This document shows positions 44,179-54,404 of a stretch of 64,000 bases of DNA, in pieces. The notes beneath the pieces were generated by a model. The model saw nothing but the letters and a program-made list of their open reading frames with translations, did not search any database and had not been told where the DNA came from. This DNA comes from Marinobacter piscis. Lineage in GTDB: Bacteria > Pseudomonadota > Gammaproteobacteria > Pseudomonadales > Oleiphilaceae. The position numbers and the translations under genes were made by a program. How positions within the stretch are numbered: position 1 is the first letter of the stretch; each line of letters starts with the position of its first letter. Where the stretch lies: the NCBI RefSeq assembly GCF_007671655.1, contig NZ_VCGX01000002.1:434001-498000 (forward strand), given 5' to 3'.

Positions 44179-46247
44179 TGTGTTTTACCTGCTCTGCGCA
44201 ACTGCCGTCTCATTGAAACCAGCAGCCTGCGTAAACGTTTGAGTTCGGATTTACTCTCCTGTACCGAGCGCCGGCCAGATCGGGGCCTATAATAATGACT
44301 GTTGATCATCCGGGCAAAAAGCCGGGCTGAATCCGCCACCGCCGGCTCGGCTTCAGCCAGCCTGAGCGCCTGGGCCGCCGGTGTCTCCCCGTATCTTATT
44401 GGCACGCCTGCCTGCTCGCATAACCGGTACCAGGCACTCAGGACACGCCCATAGCCATCCCGCCGGCGCCCCCGGCGCATCTGGAACGCAGAAACCGCGC
44501 CGGCCACCAACAAGCCCAGCCCGACAATACCCGCCGTGATATACCCCAGTTCTTTCATGGTGATGCCACCGGGCAGACGCGACATAAGATTGAGCTGGCT
44601 CTGCCCCTGATAACCGACAACCCAGCGCTGCCACTTATAGTTAATCCGATCGAGTTGCTGACTCGCCCACTGAATCAGGGGCACATTCCCATACTTCTGG
44701 GCAGACGCCCAGTTATTCTCCAGAAATGAACCTTCCCCGGCCACAGCCTCCCGCAACCCTGACTCAATCCTGTCCGGTGCGATGGCCGCTGTCGGGTCAA
44801 CGCGAATCCAGCCCTGCCCTTCTACCCACGCCTCCACCCAGGCGTGGGCATCATATTGACGTACGACCAGATATTCATTTCCGGCGCCTGCTTCACCGCC
44901 CTGGTACCCGACAACAACCCTGGCCGGAATGCCAGCCGAGCGCAGCACAAAGGTTGTTGCGCCAGCATAATGCGAACAGAAACCGCGTTTCTCTGCAAAC
45001 AAAAGACTGTCGACACCATCAACCGGCATTTTGGGTGGCCTCAGCGTATAAAAATAGGGCTGCTCCCGGAACCGGTTCATCAACCTGCGTATTACTTCCA
45101 GATCGCTGGCTGACTGCCGGAGATCCTCCGCCAGCGCCCGGGCCCTGGGGTTTCCGGATGCCGGAAGCTGCAGGTATCGACTGGCTTCACCGGGTTTCAG
45201 CGCACTGTCTTGCGGCACGGGGTTATTCGAAGACTCAAGAGCCAGTCGGTAGCGTACAGAGCTGTCCGCAGGCCGGCGAAACCGGAACAGGCCGTCGCCT
45301 TTCTCTGCAATATTGTCAGAAACCGCCGCAGAATCGTTGAGGGCGAAGGCCCAGCGCTGATCCGTTGGCTCCATCAGAACGTCATATTCCCGGACCTGGA
45401 GTTCACCAACGCCACCATCCAGGTTAACCCGGCCGGGAGGACGGAAGGATTCAGTATCACCCTGATGCCAGGTGCCGTCTTTAAGCGTATCCAGAATCAG
45501 TCCACGCCAGTAACGATCACGATTCTGTGGAAATTCACCGGCAAACGTGACCCGAAATGCCCGCTCGCTGCTTTGCGCGAGGCTGGATATATCCCCCGGG
45601 CGCATAGTATCGCTGATACCGCTGCGCGCCTGACCGGATACCAGCGGCACACTCCACAAAGGCGCTACACGGGGAAAAAAGAGGAATAGCAGCACGACAA
45701 CAGGCAGCACTTTCAGCAACATACCCCCAAGTCGACGCCAACTGGCCATGGCGCCTCCGGGCAGGTCCGGCGCATTCAGCATCTGAAGGGCCGTCAACAA
45801 TAAAAAAATCGCTCCCAGATTCACCAGTGTCCAGTGAATTTCCTGATGAAACAGAAAGTTTACGGCTACCAGATAAACCAGAATATAAAACAGCACATAG
45901 AAGTCGCGGGCCGTGCGGGTTTCAAGCCACTTCAGGCCCACTGCCAGCACAAAGAACGAGGCGGCTGTATCGACAGTAAAGCTTCCCTGAACACGCACCA
46001 GATAAACCGCCACCAACGCCAACATAATGCCTGTGCGCAGCCAACGCCCGGGCAGCCGGACACGGCCCTTCTGTGCAAGCCAGCGCCAGCCTGCCAGAAG
46101 CCCGCATACCGAAAGTAGCCAGAGCGGAAGCCGGCCAACCTGTGGTGTCAGCAACAGTGCGAAACTTGCAACCAGCCAAAGCAAGGCCCCCGAAGGCAAC
46201 CTATCTGCTTTCAGTTGCGATTTGCGCGCGAAATACCCTGAAATCAC
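44175..46247 (-). CDS. tgpA: Transglutaminase-like membrane protein, TgpA type
   Basis: A 690-residue protein. About six membrane helices fill residues 20-190. A periplasmic DUF3488/transglutaminase domain follows, with the Cys-His-Asp triad at about C419 (KRGFCSHYAGATTFVLR), H467 (YDAHAWVEAWV) and D482 (WIRVDPTAAI). Another helix lies near residue 560 and a DUF4129-like cytoplasmic tail ends the protein. In Pseudomonas TgpA is needed for viability; its substrate is unknown. GTG start at 46247 overlaps the DUF58 stop by four bases. Confidence 0.92.
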   Translation of the reverse strand: MISGYFARKSQLKADRLPSGALLWLVASFALLLTPQVGRLPLWLLSVCGLLAGWRWLAQKGRVRLPGRWLRTGIMLALVAVYLVRVQGSFTVDTAASFFVLAVGLKWLETRTARDFYVLFYILVYLVAVNFLFHQEIHWTLVNLGAIFLLLTALQMLNAPDLPGGAMASWRRLGGMLLKVLPVVVLLFLFFPRVAPLWSVPLVSGQARSGISDTMRPGDISSLAQSSERAFRVTFAGEFPQNRDRYWRGLILDTLKDGTWHQGDTESFRPPGRVNLDGGVGELQVREYDVLMEPTDQRWAFALNDSAAVSDNIAEKGDGLFRFRRPADSSVRYRLALESSNNPVPQDSALKPGEASRYLQLPASGNPRARALAEDLRQSASDLEVIRRLMNRFREQPYFYTLRPPKMPVDGVDSLLFAEKRGFCSHYAGATTFVLRSAGIPARVVVGYQGGEAGAGNEYLVVRQYDAHAWVEAWVEGQGWIRVDPTAAIAPDRIESGLREAVAGEGSFLENNWASAQKYGNVPLIQWASQQLDRINYKWQRWVVGYQGQSQLNLMSRLPGGITMKELGYITAGIVGLGLLVAGAVSAFQMRRGRRRDGYGRVLSAWYRLCEQAGVPIRYGETPAAQALRLAEAEPAVADSARLFARMINSHYYRPRSGRRSVQESKSELKRLRRLLVSMRRQLRRAGKTQ

Positions 46248-47284
46248 AACCCGCCTCCTGTTGCGATACTGGCGCTTGCTTTGGCATCCGGATCCTGGCG
46301 TGTGCCATGGCGCAGGCCAACCGCATCCCGCGGCTTTTGCTGACCCCAGGTTGCCAGCGCCCGCAGGCAGCGAACTGTGTGGGCCGGGCCTGCATCCGGT
46401 TCTATTGCCTGTCCCGGCAGAGACAGGCCAAATCTGGCACCGCTCTTGCCACGCTCAACCACGAGCCAGCAGAGGTGGCTTAGCCGCAACTCATACTCCG
46501 CTCCCGCAAACCTGTCAAAATCCAGCCAGTGAGGGCTGCCTTTATCAGCCTCCCAGTCTGCCACCACCATCTGGCCGCTGCGTGCATAACGCTTCCAAAG
46601 AACCCGTTGGCTGAGATCACCTTCCCGCCAGGGCCTGAGCTGGGCATGGTCATTACCGTCTGAAGAACGGGTTGCGGCGGTTGTCTGATCGCCCTCCTTT
46701 GCCACGCCCGGCGTCTCAGGCGCTGCGACAGGCCGGGGAAACACAATGCCAGCGGTCACCGGCCGCATCCACGACCAGGCCTTAAGCAAACCAAAGGGGA
46801 ACCGGGTTTCAATACGGATCCGATCCGGCCGCAGGTATCCCCGGGACAGACTCGTAACCGGAAGCCGCACCTCTCTGGATTGTCCGGCAGGTACATGGCC
46901 AATACCAACGCCCGTATCATCTACCGACAACATGACGGCTACGGCATCCTGCTTTCCGGCGGTGGCACGTAAATGAAACAACACGTCATCGCCCGCGAAC
47001 CCTTCACCTGCTTCCACCAGGGTGAGTTCCAAACCCGCCAGCGTACGATGCGTCTGGTACATAGCGCCTATAAACACGGCACCCAATAAAAACGTGACCA
47101 GATAAATGAGACTGTTCTGATAGTTAATGCCGGTAATCAGCATAAGCAGTAACAGCATTGCGAAAACCACACCGGCAGATGTGGGCAATATAAAAAGGTT
47201 TTTCTGGGTAAGCAGCTGCACATCCGACCTGGGTATTCGACGATTGATCCAGCGCTGCCAGCGACGGGGAATAAACCTGTTCAT
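46244..47284 (-). CDS. DUF58 domain protein
   Basis: A 346-residue protein. Two closely spaced helices at about 31-75 (LFILPTSAGVVFAMLLLLML and a second) are followed by a periplasmic or cytosolic domain and the DUF58 signature around DGNDHAQLRPWREGDLSQRV, then LWKRYARSGQMVVADWE. DUF58 proteins normally accompany a MoxR AAA+ ATPase and a transglutaminase. Here the transglutaminase is coupled downstream but no MoxR gene lies upstream; the next upstream gene is on the other strand. Confidence 0.9.
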   Translation of the reverse strand: MNRFIPRRWQRWINRRIPRSDVQLLTQKNLFILPTSAGVVFAMLLLLMLITGINYQNSLIYLVTFLLGAVFIGAMYQTHRTLAGLELTLVEAGEGFAGDDVLFHLRATAGKQDAVAVMLSVDDTGVGIGHVPAGQSREVRLPVTSLSRGYLRPDRIRIETRFPFGLLKAWSWMRPVTAGIVFPRPVAAPETPGVAKEGDQTTAATRSSDGNDHAQLRPWREGDLSQRVLWKRYARSGQMVVADWEADKGSPHWLDFDRFAGAEYELRLSHLCWLVVERGKSGARFGLSLPGQAIEPDAGPAHTVRCLRALATWGQQKPRDAVGLRHGTRQDPDAKASASIATGGGL

Positions 47285-47491
47285 TAAGACCCTATGGCAA
47301 AGAAGCGAAAAAGTTTATTAACGTTTTGCCCATCATACCTGACACCACAGTCACCCTGTTCACAAACTCAGATCCGGATAGTTGAAATACTGTCTGACAA
47401 CCCGAATACTTAACCCTGAAGAGATGCGTATTGATTGCTGTAACCTCACATACGCCTCACACCTGATAATGCCGCGGCAAAGGGCTACATT

Positions 47492-48127
47492 ATGACCAGT
47501 TACAACCTGCCAAAAACAACCCCGAAAGTCCTTGCCGCTGCTATGACAGCCGTTCTTGCCGCGCCGGCTTTCGGGGACGTTCAGTCAATGACTTCAGATG
47601 AGATGGTTGAAACCTACGTTAAAGACTCCGCGGTTATTGTCGTTCCCAGGGAGAACCGCAAACCAGAAGCCGACCGCAAACGTATAATCCGCGCCCTCAC
47701 CATCTCTCCCGGGGAGCCGGTTATTACTGAAGCCGAAGAAGAAGCCTATCGCCAGGCGCTGCAGCGTTTTACAGAGGAAGGCAAATCCGACGCCCTGGCC
47801 AATGCCGAGGCGGAGTTTCTGCGCCGGGCACTGCTCCTGCCCCAGGAAGAACTGGCCAGAGCCCAGCCACGAGTGGACTTCACACCAAATATTCCGCCGC
47901 TGATTTTCGGACAACAGATGCAGATTCCGGATCAGCCGTTCACACAATCGTTTCTTAACGATCAGCTGGGTATTGGCTTCGATGGGCAGAACCTGAATTT
48001 CTCCATCGGCAACCCGCCGGGGATAGACCGGGTTAATCTGCCGCACGGTATCAATGAGGGGCCCGTTCAGCTGACGCCGAGGCCGGGGGGTGGATTTGAT
48101 CTTTCTATTCAGGTGCCGGATCAGTAG
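47492..48127 (+). CDS. Secreted protein of unknown function
   Basis: I do not recognise the family. The 211-residue protein has a signal peptide ending near APAFGDV, then QSMTSDEMVETYVKDSAVIV, a highly charged helical stretch (about residues 85-120), and a C-terminal half rich in Pro, Gly, Asn and Gln (PNIPPLIFGQQMQIPDQPF). There are no cysteines. The motif hydrophobic-Gln-small-Met-x4-Met right after the signal peptide is shared with the DUF6160-like protein encoded next to it. The ATG at 47492 follows AGGG. A strong terminator follows, so it is a single-gene unit. Confidence 0.75.
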   Translation: MTSYNLPKTTPKVLAAAMTAVLAAPAFGDVQSMTSDEMVETYVKDSAVIVVPRENRKPEADRKRIIRALTISPGEPVITEAEEEAYRQALQRFTEEGKSDALANAEAEFLRRALLLPQEELARAQPRVDFTPNIPPLIFGQQMQIPDQPFTQSFLNDQLGIGFDGQNLNFSIGNPPGIDRVNLPHGINEGPVQLTPRPGGGFDLSIQVPDQ

Positions 48128-48153
48128 GTAATCATTTCCCTTAGACAATTTCA

Positions 48154-48190
48154 AAAACCGGCCGCTTTTATCCCTGAGCGGCCGGTTTTA
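48154..48190 (+). terminator. Rho-independent terminator after the 47492 gene
   Basis: A 13-bp perfect stem (48154-48166 with 48177-48189, AAAACCGGCCGCT and complement) ends in TTTTA. It starts 27 bases after the stop codon. Confidence 0.8.
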
Positions 48191-48213
48191 TTGCCCGTCT
48201 TTTCCTGCAGTAA

Positions 48214-48240
48214 CAAAAAACGCCCCGCGGAGCGGGGCGT
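48214..48240 (-). terminator. Rho-independent terminator after the DUF6160-like gene
   Basis: On the minus strand a 9-bp stem ACGCCCCGC/GCGGGGCGT (48220-48228 with 48232-48240) with a three-base loop is followed by TTTTTTGTT. It lies 27 bases after the stop codon. Confidence 0.85.
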
Positions 48241-48267
48241 CTCAACACTACTAGTTGCTAGGTCAGA

Positions 48268-49224
48268 TTAGTGACCGTATACAGCTAAACTAGTTTCACT
48301 GATGTGCAGGTTATCGATACCAATAGTACCGATGTTAGCACCACCAATAATGGTTTGCCCAATATTGACATCCATCAGAACATCATCAACATCTACACGC
48401 AGGACATCGGTTTTAGCAAGCGACGAAGTACTGTCAGCTAGCCCGTTACCCTTGTATACGCTGATACCAGCGATCGCAAAGCCTTTTTGAGCCAGCCCAA
48501 CCTTTCGTAGCTCTTCCGCTGTTGGAGCGCTAGGGTCTTCAGCCAAAATCGCTACCAGCCCATCTTGCCCAAGGACTTCACCACCAGCCTCAGAACTTTT
48601 GATACTCATTTCTTTAATGCCAAGCGCTAGGAAGTCAGCATCAAAGCTCATCTCCTGCACAGTAAATGCCGCATCAAGGTTCAAGGTGCCAGTTCCAGCC
48701 TGACCGCCAACATCGTCAGTATCTACTCGAATATCGAGAGCACCAAGCAGGCCCCACGCATCAAGGTTAGATACAAGAACGGTGTTTTGACCGCCGTTAC
48801 CACGCAGCTCCATAGCGCCTGCAGTCATACCCCAGTCAATGGGTACGGCGTCGCCGTTGCCATCTTCTTGCAAAGAGCCCACATGAATAATCGCGTCGCC
48901 GTCGTCGGCAATATCAATATCGATCTTCAGGTCATCGAGCAATCTACCATCGTTACCTGTAGCGCCACTCTGAATGTAACCATCAGCACTAGCAGAATCA
49001 CTAGTGGCAGCACCGCCAATCACAATGTCGCTCACCGCAAATGTACCTTCGTCCTTATACGTGAACTCGCCGATTGACACACGAGTCTCAAGCTCAATAG
49101 TTACACCAGACTGACCGGTGACCGCGCCCATGGCCGTATCGTCCATAGCTTGCAGTTCCGCGTGGGCTGCAAAGGGTGCGGCGGCTACCGCTGTTGCTAA
49201 AGCAATCTTTTTCAGGCCTTTCAT
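48268..49224 (-). CDS. Secreted DUF6160-like protein (FilA-like)
   Basis: A 318-residue, strongly acidic protein with a signal peptide (MKGLKKIALATAVAAAPFAA, cut near AHA). The mature start ELQAMDDTAMGAVTGQSGVT is typical of proteins I recall as DUF6160, sometimes labelled FilA or pilus-related; I am fairly but not fully sure. The rest is rich in Asp, Gly, Ile and Val with alternating strands, consistent with a beta-rich extracellular or surface protein. No cysteines. The ATG has a near-perfect ribosome site (AAGGAGATAATA). G+C is lower than in neighbouring housekeeping genes by inspection. Confidence 0.75.
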   Translation of the reverse strand: MKGLKKIALATAVAAAPFAAHAELQAMDDTAMGAVTGQSGVTIELETRVSIGEFTYKDEGTFAVSDIVIGGAATSDSASADGYIQSGATGNDGRLLDDLKIDIDIADDGDAIIHVGSLQEDGNGDAVPIDWGMTAGAMELRGNGGQNTVLVSNLDAWGLLGALDIRVDTDDVGGQAGTGTLNLDAAFTVQEMSFDADFLALGIKEMSIKSSEAGGEVLGQDGLVAILAEDPSAPTAEELRKVGLAQKGFAIAGISVYKGNGLADSTSSLAKTDVLRVDVDDVLMDVNIGQTIIGGANIGTIGIDNLHISETSLAVYGH

Positions 49225-49347
49225 TATTATCTCCTTAATAAACTCATTTTGTTTTTGTCTGAGTTTTAATTTGGATGTGAGGTTCGATGCCCCACGCCTT
49301 CATTTAAGATTGTTTTACACTCCGATTCAGTGAACAGACTCACACTT

Positions 49348-49364
49348 TGTAATGATTAGTTACA
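49348..49364. promoter_or_regulatory. Palindrome TGTAA-N7-TTACA upstream of the DUF6160-like gene
   Basis: A 5+7+5 inverted repeat about 125-140 bases upstream of the 49224 start codon, within a 186-base gap. Its form suits a dimeric regulator, but no family can be named. Confidence 0.3.
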
Positions 49365-49410
49365 TTAAACACCGCAAAGACTGTTTGATCTTTTTAATCG
49401 GAGCCTTCGT

Positions 49411-49983
49411 TTATTCACCGTCGTAGAAGAACTCAAATGGTTTTTTCTGGGAGATGTGTGCTGCAAAATGAGAAACACCGTTTTCCATTTTTATAGGAAC
49501 AAGTTTCAAACCCGAGACACCTAACCGATGCTCATGCTCGATCACGACAACCCGTTTTTTTTCACCTTCTTTTTCCAGCGCCCCCGGGTAAGCAATAACG
49601 GCAGCGTGGATTTGCCCGTGGCGTGCAACAGATCTTAGCGCTGTTCTGTACATAACCACCTTAATTTTTGGCGGGGCGTTCGCTTCCGCATCTTGATCAA
49701 GTTTTAGCTGTTTAATCGTGCCCCCCTTAAGAAGCATCCATGCTTCAGGCGAGAAAATGCCGGATGCATTTAAGTCATTCTCAACTGATCCCAAAGCTTT
49801 TTCCGTCAAATGCTTAAGGTCAGTTCTCGCAATCTTCACTACGGCAGCAAGTTCTTCTGGCTCGAGCTTCCCATCCGAAAGGATATGGTCATCATAGTTC
49901 CGCGGCTGCTGAGCAACTGCGCTGGTAACTATGAAAAGAAACAATACAATAACTACCTTTCCAACCAAGAATCGCTGAGCCAT
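49411..49983 (-). CDS. Small secreted protein of unknown function
   Basis: I do not recognise this 190-residue protein. A signal peptide (VVIVLFLFIVTSAVAQQ) is followed by an acid-rich helical part (DGKLEPEELAAVVKIARTDL) and a C-terminal part with many Lys and Val (KKRVVVIEHEHRLGVSGLKL). No cysteines and no membrane helix in the mature part. The ATG at 49983 has AGGGG upstream. G+C looks lower than the window average. It is upstream of and on the same strand as the DUF6160-like gene but separated by 186 bases, so co-regulation is possible, not shown. Confidence 0.7.
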   Translation of the reverse strand: MAQRFLVGKVVIVLFLFIVTSAVAQQPRNYDDHILSDGKLEPEELAAVVKIARTDLKHLTEKALGSVENDLNASGIFSPEAWMLLKGGTIKQLKLDQDAEANAPPKIKVVMYRTALRSVARHGQIHAAVIAYPGALEKEGEKKRVVVIEHEHRLGVSGLKLVPIKMENGVSHFAAHISQKKPFEFFYDGE

Positions 49984-50148
49984 AAATCACCCCTGTTGAT
50001 TTTCCTAAATTCATAAAGCTTGGCTGCCACTGCGGTTGGCATCACGCTGGCAGAGAGATTAATAATGGGGCCAGCTCAGGGTTGATATCATTCAAACAAT
50101 GTCGATTTTGTGGCCCAAGTATCATTCTTCTAATTAACCGGAGTTAAT

Positions 50149-51528
50149 TTGTCAGTGTCTTTTTCAGCTCTGCTTAGTCGCCAAGAATACGAAACACTGC
50201 TTGCCCACGCTTCTGATGAGACCGACTTTGCCCATCTTGGCAGTATCGGTACGGGCGACGGACGCGGCTTACTCAGTGGTTTTACAGCATGCGCTATCGC
50301 AACGAAGAGTTTGAGTGCAGCGGATAAAGGGCTTCTGAATACCAGTAAGCTTTCCGCTCAAATAGAGAACTTGATTGCGCACTACAAAGTTCCAGAGCAG
50401 AAAACACAAAGCTTTTTAACGGGCGGCTGGATTGGTTTTTTGAGTTACGAATTCGGGTACATGAAAGAAAAGCGCCTTTCTGGACTCTGCCCTGTACCTG
50501 CAACTCCCTTGCTCTTTGCCGGTTTTTATCTGTGGACTGCTAGTCACAACCAGGCCACCGGTGCTTTTCACTTATGGGTCCACCCCAAATGCCCGGAACA
50601 CATCCGAGCCACTATTCAGTCTTGGCGCTCCAGCGCGCCCATCGGCAAAACAACCAACTGGCAGATGACTTCTCCGTTTAAGTCGCGACAGCGCCCTGTA
50701 GAATTCATGGCTGGTGTCGATGCTGTTCAGCGCTACATCAATGCCGGTGATTGCTACCAGGCGAACCTTTCCCAAGAATTCCAGGGCAGCTATAAGGGAA
50801 ACCCCTGGAAGGCGTTTAAAGCACTGGCTGACGCCAACCCCACCCCCTACAGCGCTTTCCTTAAAACCGGCACCGGTGCTGTACTATCCATTTCCCCCGA
50901 ACGTTTTCTGGAAATTCGTGGCGGCACGGTTAATACCAGCCCCATTAAAGGCACTCGCCCGAGAGGCAAGACACCTACTGAAGATGTGGCTTACGCAGCT
51001 GAACTGGAAGCCTCAGAAAAAGACCGAGCCGAGAACCTGATGATTGTGGACCTGCTGCGCAATGACCTGAGCGTTAACGCCCGCCCCGGCTCGGTAAAAG
51101 TGGATGAGCTGTTCGCCCTGGAAAGCTACGAGAACGTACACCACCTGGTCAGTCATATACGGGCAGAGTTAGCCGAGGGTGTTTCCCCGCTTCAGGCTTT
51201 GTTCGACGCCTTCCCCGGCGGCTCCATTACCGGTGCACCCAAAATCCGCGCCATGGAGATTATTCATGAGCTGGAACCTCACTGGCGCGGGCCTTATTGC
51301 GGGTCGGTGTTCTATTACGGGCTGGATGGCCGGCTGGACAGTAACATTGCGATACGCACCCTACTCTGTGAACGTGACAACACAGACGCGTCAGGCGTGG
51401 AGCACGGGACCATTCGCTGCTGGGGTGGTGGCGGTATTGTGGCGGATTCGGAACCAGAAGCGGAGTATCAGGAAACCCTGACCAAGGTAAAGCCGCTGAT
51501 GGATTTTCTGGAAAATCTGAAGCTGTAA
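50149..51528 (+). CDS. pabB: Aminodeoxychorismate synthase component I
   Basis: A 459-residue chorismate-binding enzyme that makes 4-amino-4-deoxychorismate, with PabA supplying ammonia, for folate. The lysine in TSPIKGTRPRG separates PabB from anthranilate synthase (which has Ala). Other marks are RNDLSVNARPGSVKVDELFA, FPGGSITGAPKIRAMEIIHE and the substrate-binding end CWGGGGIVADSEPEAEYQET. The start is TTG at 50149 with CGGAG five bases upstream; no ATG fits. An imperfect 10-bp GC-rich hairpin (51533-51558) follows the stop, between convergent thrH. Confidence 0.93.
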   Translation: MSVSFSALLSRQEYETLLAHASDETDFAHLGSIGTGDGRGLLSGFTACAIATKSLSAADKGLLNTSKLSAQIENLIAHYKVPEQKTQSFLTGGWIGFLSYEFGYMKEKRLSGLCPVPATPLLFAGFYLWTASHNQATGAFHLWVHPKCPEHIRATIQSWRSSAPIGKTTNWQMTSPFKSRQRPVEFMAGVDAVQRYINAGDCYQANLSQEFQGSYKGNPWKAFKALADANPTPYSAFLKTGTGAVLSISPERFLEIRGGTVNTSPIKGTRPRGKTPTEDVAYAAELEASEKDRAENLMIVDLLRNDLSVNARPGSVKVDELFALESYENVHHLVSHIRAELAEGVSPLQALFDAFPGGSITGAPKIRAMEIIHELEPHWRGPYCGSVFYYGLDGRLDSNIAIRTLLCERDNTDASGVEHGTIRCWGGGGIVADSEPEAEYQETLTKVKPLMDFLENLKL

Positions 51529-51583
51529 CCCATGCCGCCGCGCTCTGCCGCAGCGGCACCGGCTGGACTGGTCTTCGCGAAAG

Positions 51584-52198
51584 TCAGGCGCTGTGCACGG
51601 CGCTGGCTTTCAGAAACGCCTGTTTGAGATCGTCAAACTCCTGCACCGCCGGGTACTGTGGAAACTCATCGATGACGTTCTGCGGAGCATGGAAGAGAAT
51701 ACCGGCTTCGGCCTGACCCAGCATGGTGGTGTCGTTGTAGGAATCACCAGCGGCAATTACACGGTAGTTCAGCAGCTGGAAAGCGCGAACGGACTGACGT
51801 TTGGGGTCACGCTGGCGCAGCAGGTAGTTGGTGATCTGACCGTTCTCCGCCACTTCCAGCTTATGGCAAAGCAGCGCCGGGTAGCCCAGCTTTTTCATCA
51901 ACGGCATGGCGAATTCATAGAAGGTGTCAGAAAGGATCACCACCTGAAAGCGCTCGCGCAGCCAGTCCAGAAATTCGCGGGCGCCCGGCAGTGGGTCCAG
52001 CTCACTGATCACTTCCTGAATGGCTGGCAGGCCGTATCCGTGCTCGTCCAGAATCCGCAGCCGCTGCTTCATCAGTACGTCGTAATCAGGAATATCCCGG
52101 GTGGTCGCCTTGAGTTCTTCAATGCCGGTTTTTTCTGCAAATGCGATCCAGATTTCCGGGATCAGTACGCCCTCAAGGTCAAGACATGCGAGTTCCAC
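51584..52198 (-). CDS. thrH: Phosphoserine phosphatase / homoserine phosphotransferase ThrH
   Basis: A 204-residue HAD enzyme; in Pseudomonas ThrH both hydrolyses phosphoserine and transfers phosphate to homoserine. The nucleophile is D7 in CLDLEGVLIPEIWIAFAEKT (D7 and E9 rather than DxD, as in ThrH), motif II VVILSDTF, and motif IV AAGDSYNDTTMLGQA. The start is GTG at 52198 with CAGGAG upstream; the longer reading to 52234 includes this ribosome site. It is divergent from cysH. Confidence 0.93.
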   Translation of the reverse strand: MELACLDLEGVLIPEIWIAFAEKTGIEELKATTRDIPDYDVLMKQRLRILDEHGYGLPAIQEVISELDPLPGAREFLDWLRERFQVVILSDTFYEFAMPLMKKLGYPALLCHKLEVAENGQITNYLLRQRDPKRQSVRAFQLLNYRVIAAGDSYNDTTMLGQAEAGILFHAPQNVIDEFPQYPAVQEFDDLKQAFLKASAVHSA

Positions 52199-52408
52199 AA
52201 CGGTCTCCTGAATAGAATAAATGTCAGGGAGCACTCCGGGTGCTCCTGTTTCGTGCGGCTATGATATGTAAAACGGCGCCGGATTGCATGGGAAATTGAA
52301 CACTCAGGGCCTGCAATGAAGGCATAACTATATAGACTGTAATTCCTTCAGGTTATTAGCCCTTTGATGCTAGCCTTAGCGCATCACTCAAAGGAATGCT
52401 GGAGCAAC

Positions 52409-53131
52409 ATGACTGATATCGAATCCCTTCGTGCCGGGCTTGAAGACCAGAGCCCACGAGCTATTCTGAAAGCCGCTCTGGCCAGGTACGACAACATCGC
52501 CATTTCCTTCAGCGGTGCCGAGGACGTGGTATTGATCGAGATGGCCCATAAGCTGACCGACAACCTGCAGGTGTTTACCCTGGATACTGGCAGGTTGCAC
52601 CCGGAAACCTACAGGTTTATTGAAAATGTTCGCCAGCATTATGGCATCCAGATTGACGTGCTGTTTCCGGACTCTGCAGAGGTTCAGGAGCTGGTGAATA
52701 ACAAAGGATTGTTCAGCTTTTATCAAGATGGGCATGCGGAATGCTGCGGCATCCGCAAGGTAAACCCACTGCGCAGGAAGCTGGCCACGGTGGATGCGTG
52801 GATCACCGGCCAGCGCCGGGATCAAAGCCCGGGCACCCGCAACCATGTTCCGGTGGTGCAGGCAGACGATGCCTTTTCCACTCCGGAGAAAACCCTGGTG
52901 AAGTTCAACCCGCTGGCAAACTGGAGCTCCAAAGAGGTCTGGGACTACATCCGTATGTCAGAAGCCCCTTACAACCCACTCCACGAGAAGGGATTTGTGA
53001 GTATTGGCTGCCAGCCCTGCACTCGCCCGGTATTACCCGGGCAGCATGAGCGCGAAGGCCGGTGGTGGTGGGAAGAAGCCACACAGAAAGAGTGCGGCCT
53101 GCATGCCGACAATCTGATCGCCCGGCAGTAA
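52409..53131 (+). CDS. cysH: Assimilatory adenylylsulfate (APS) reductase
   Basis: A 240-residue enzyme reducing activated sulfate to sulfite with thioredoxin. Two paired cysteine motifs, [15 protein letters not shown] and GCQPCTRPV, mark the [4Fe-4S]-containing APS reductase type found in Pseudomonas rather than the cluster-free PAPS reductase of E. coli. The ATP-pyrophosphatase-like start is [18 protein letters not shown] at 52409 follows GGAG. Convergent with cysB; a CCGCGCC/GGCGCGG dyad lies between them at 53133-53163. Confidence 0.94.
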   Translation: MTDIESLRAGLEDQSPRAILKAALARYDNIAISFSGAEDVVLIEMAHKLTDNLQVFTLDTGRLHPETYRFIENVRQHYGIQIDVLFPDSAEVQELVNNKGLFSFYQDGHAECCGIRKVNPLRRKLATVDAWITGQRRDQSPGTRNHVPVVQADDAFSTPEKTLVKFNPLANWSSKEVWDYIRMSEAPYNPLHEKGFVSIGCQPCTRPVLPGQHEREGRWWWEEATQKECGLHADNLIARQ

Positions 53132-53172
53132 TCCGCGCCAGGCGGCCAGGCAACCCGGCGCGGGAGGCCCTG

Positions 53173-54285
<1,113 letters not shown>

Positions 54286-54404
54286 TTAGTTCAGATTTTC
54301 AGCATAGTAGCCTATGACGTATCCCACAGGCTCTCCAGCCCTTGACTTGACTGAGACAAAGCACACAATTTCATATCAACATTTACCCTGCTTCCGGGAC
54401 GCCG

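Noticed and set aside
51533..51558. GC-rich dyad between pabB and thrH as a strong terminator
   Set aside because: The stem has one mismatch and no T-run follows on either strand; kept only as a remark under pabB.
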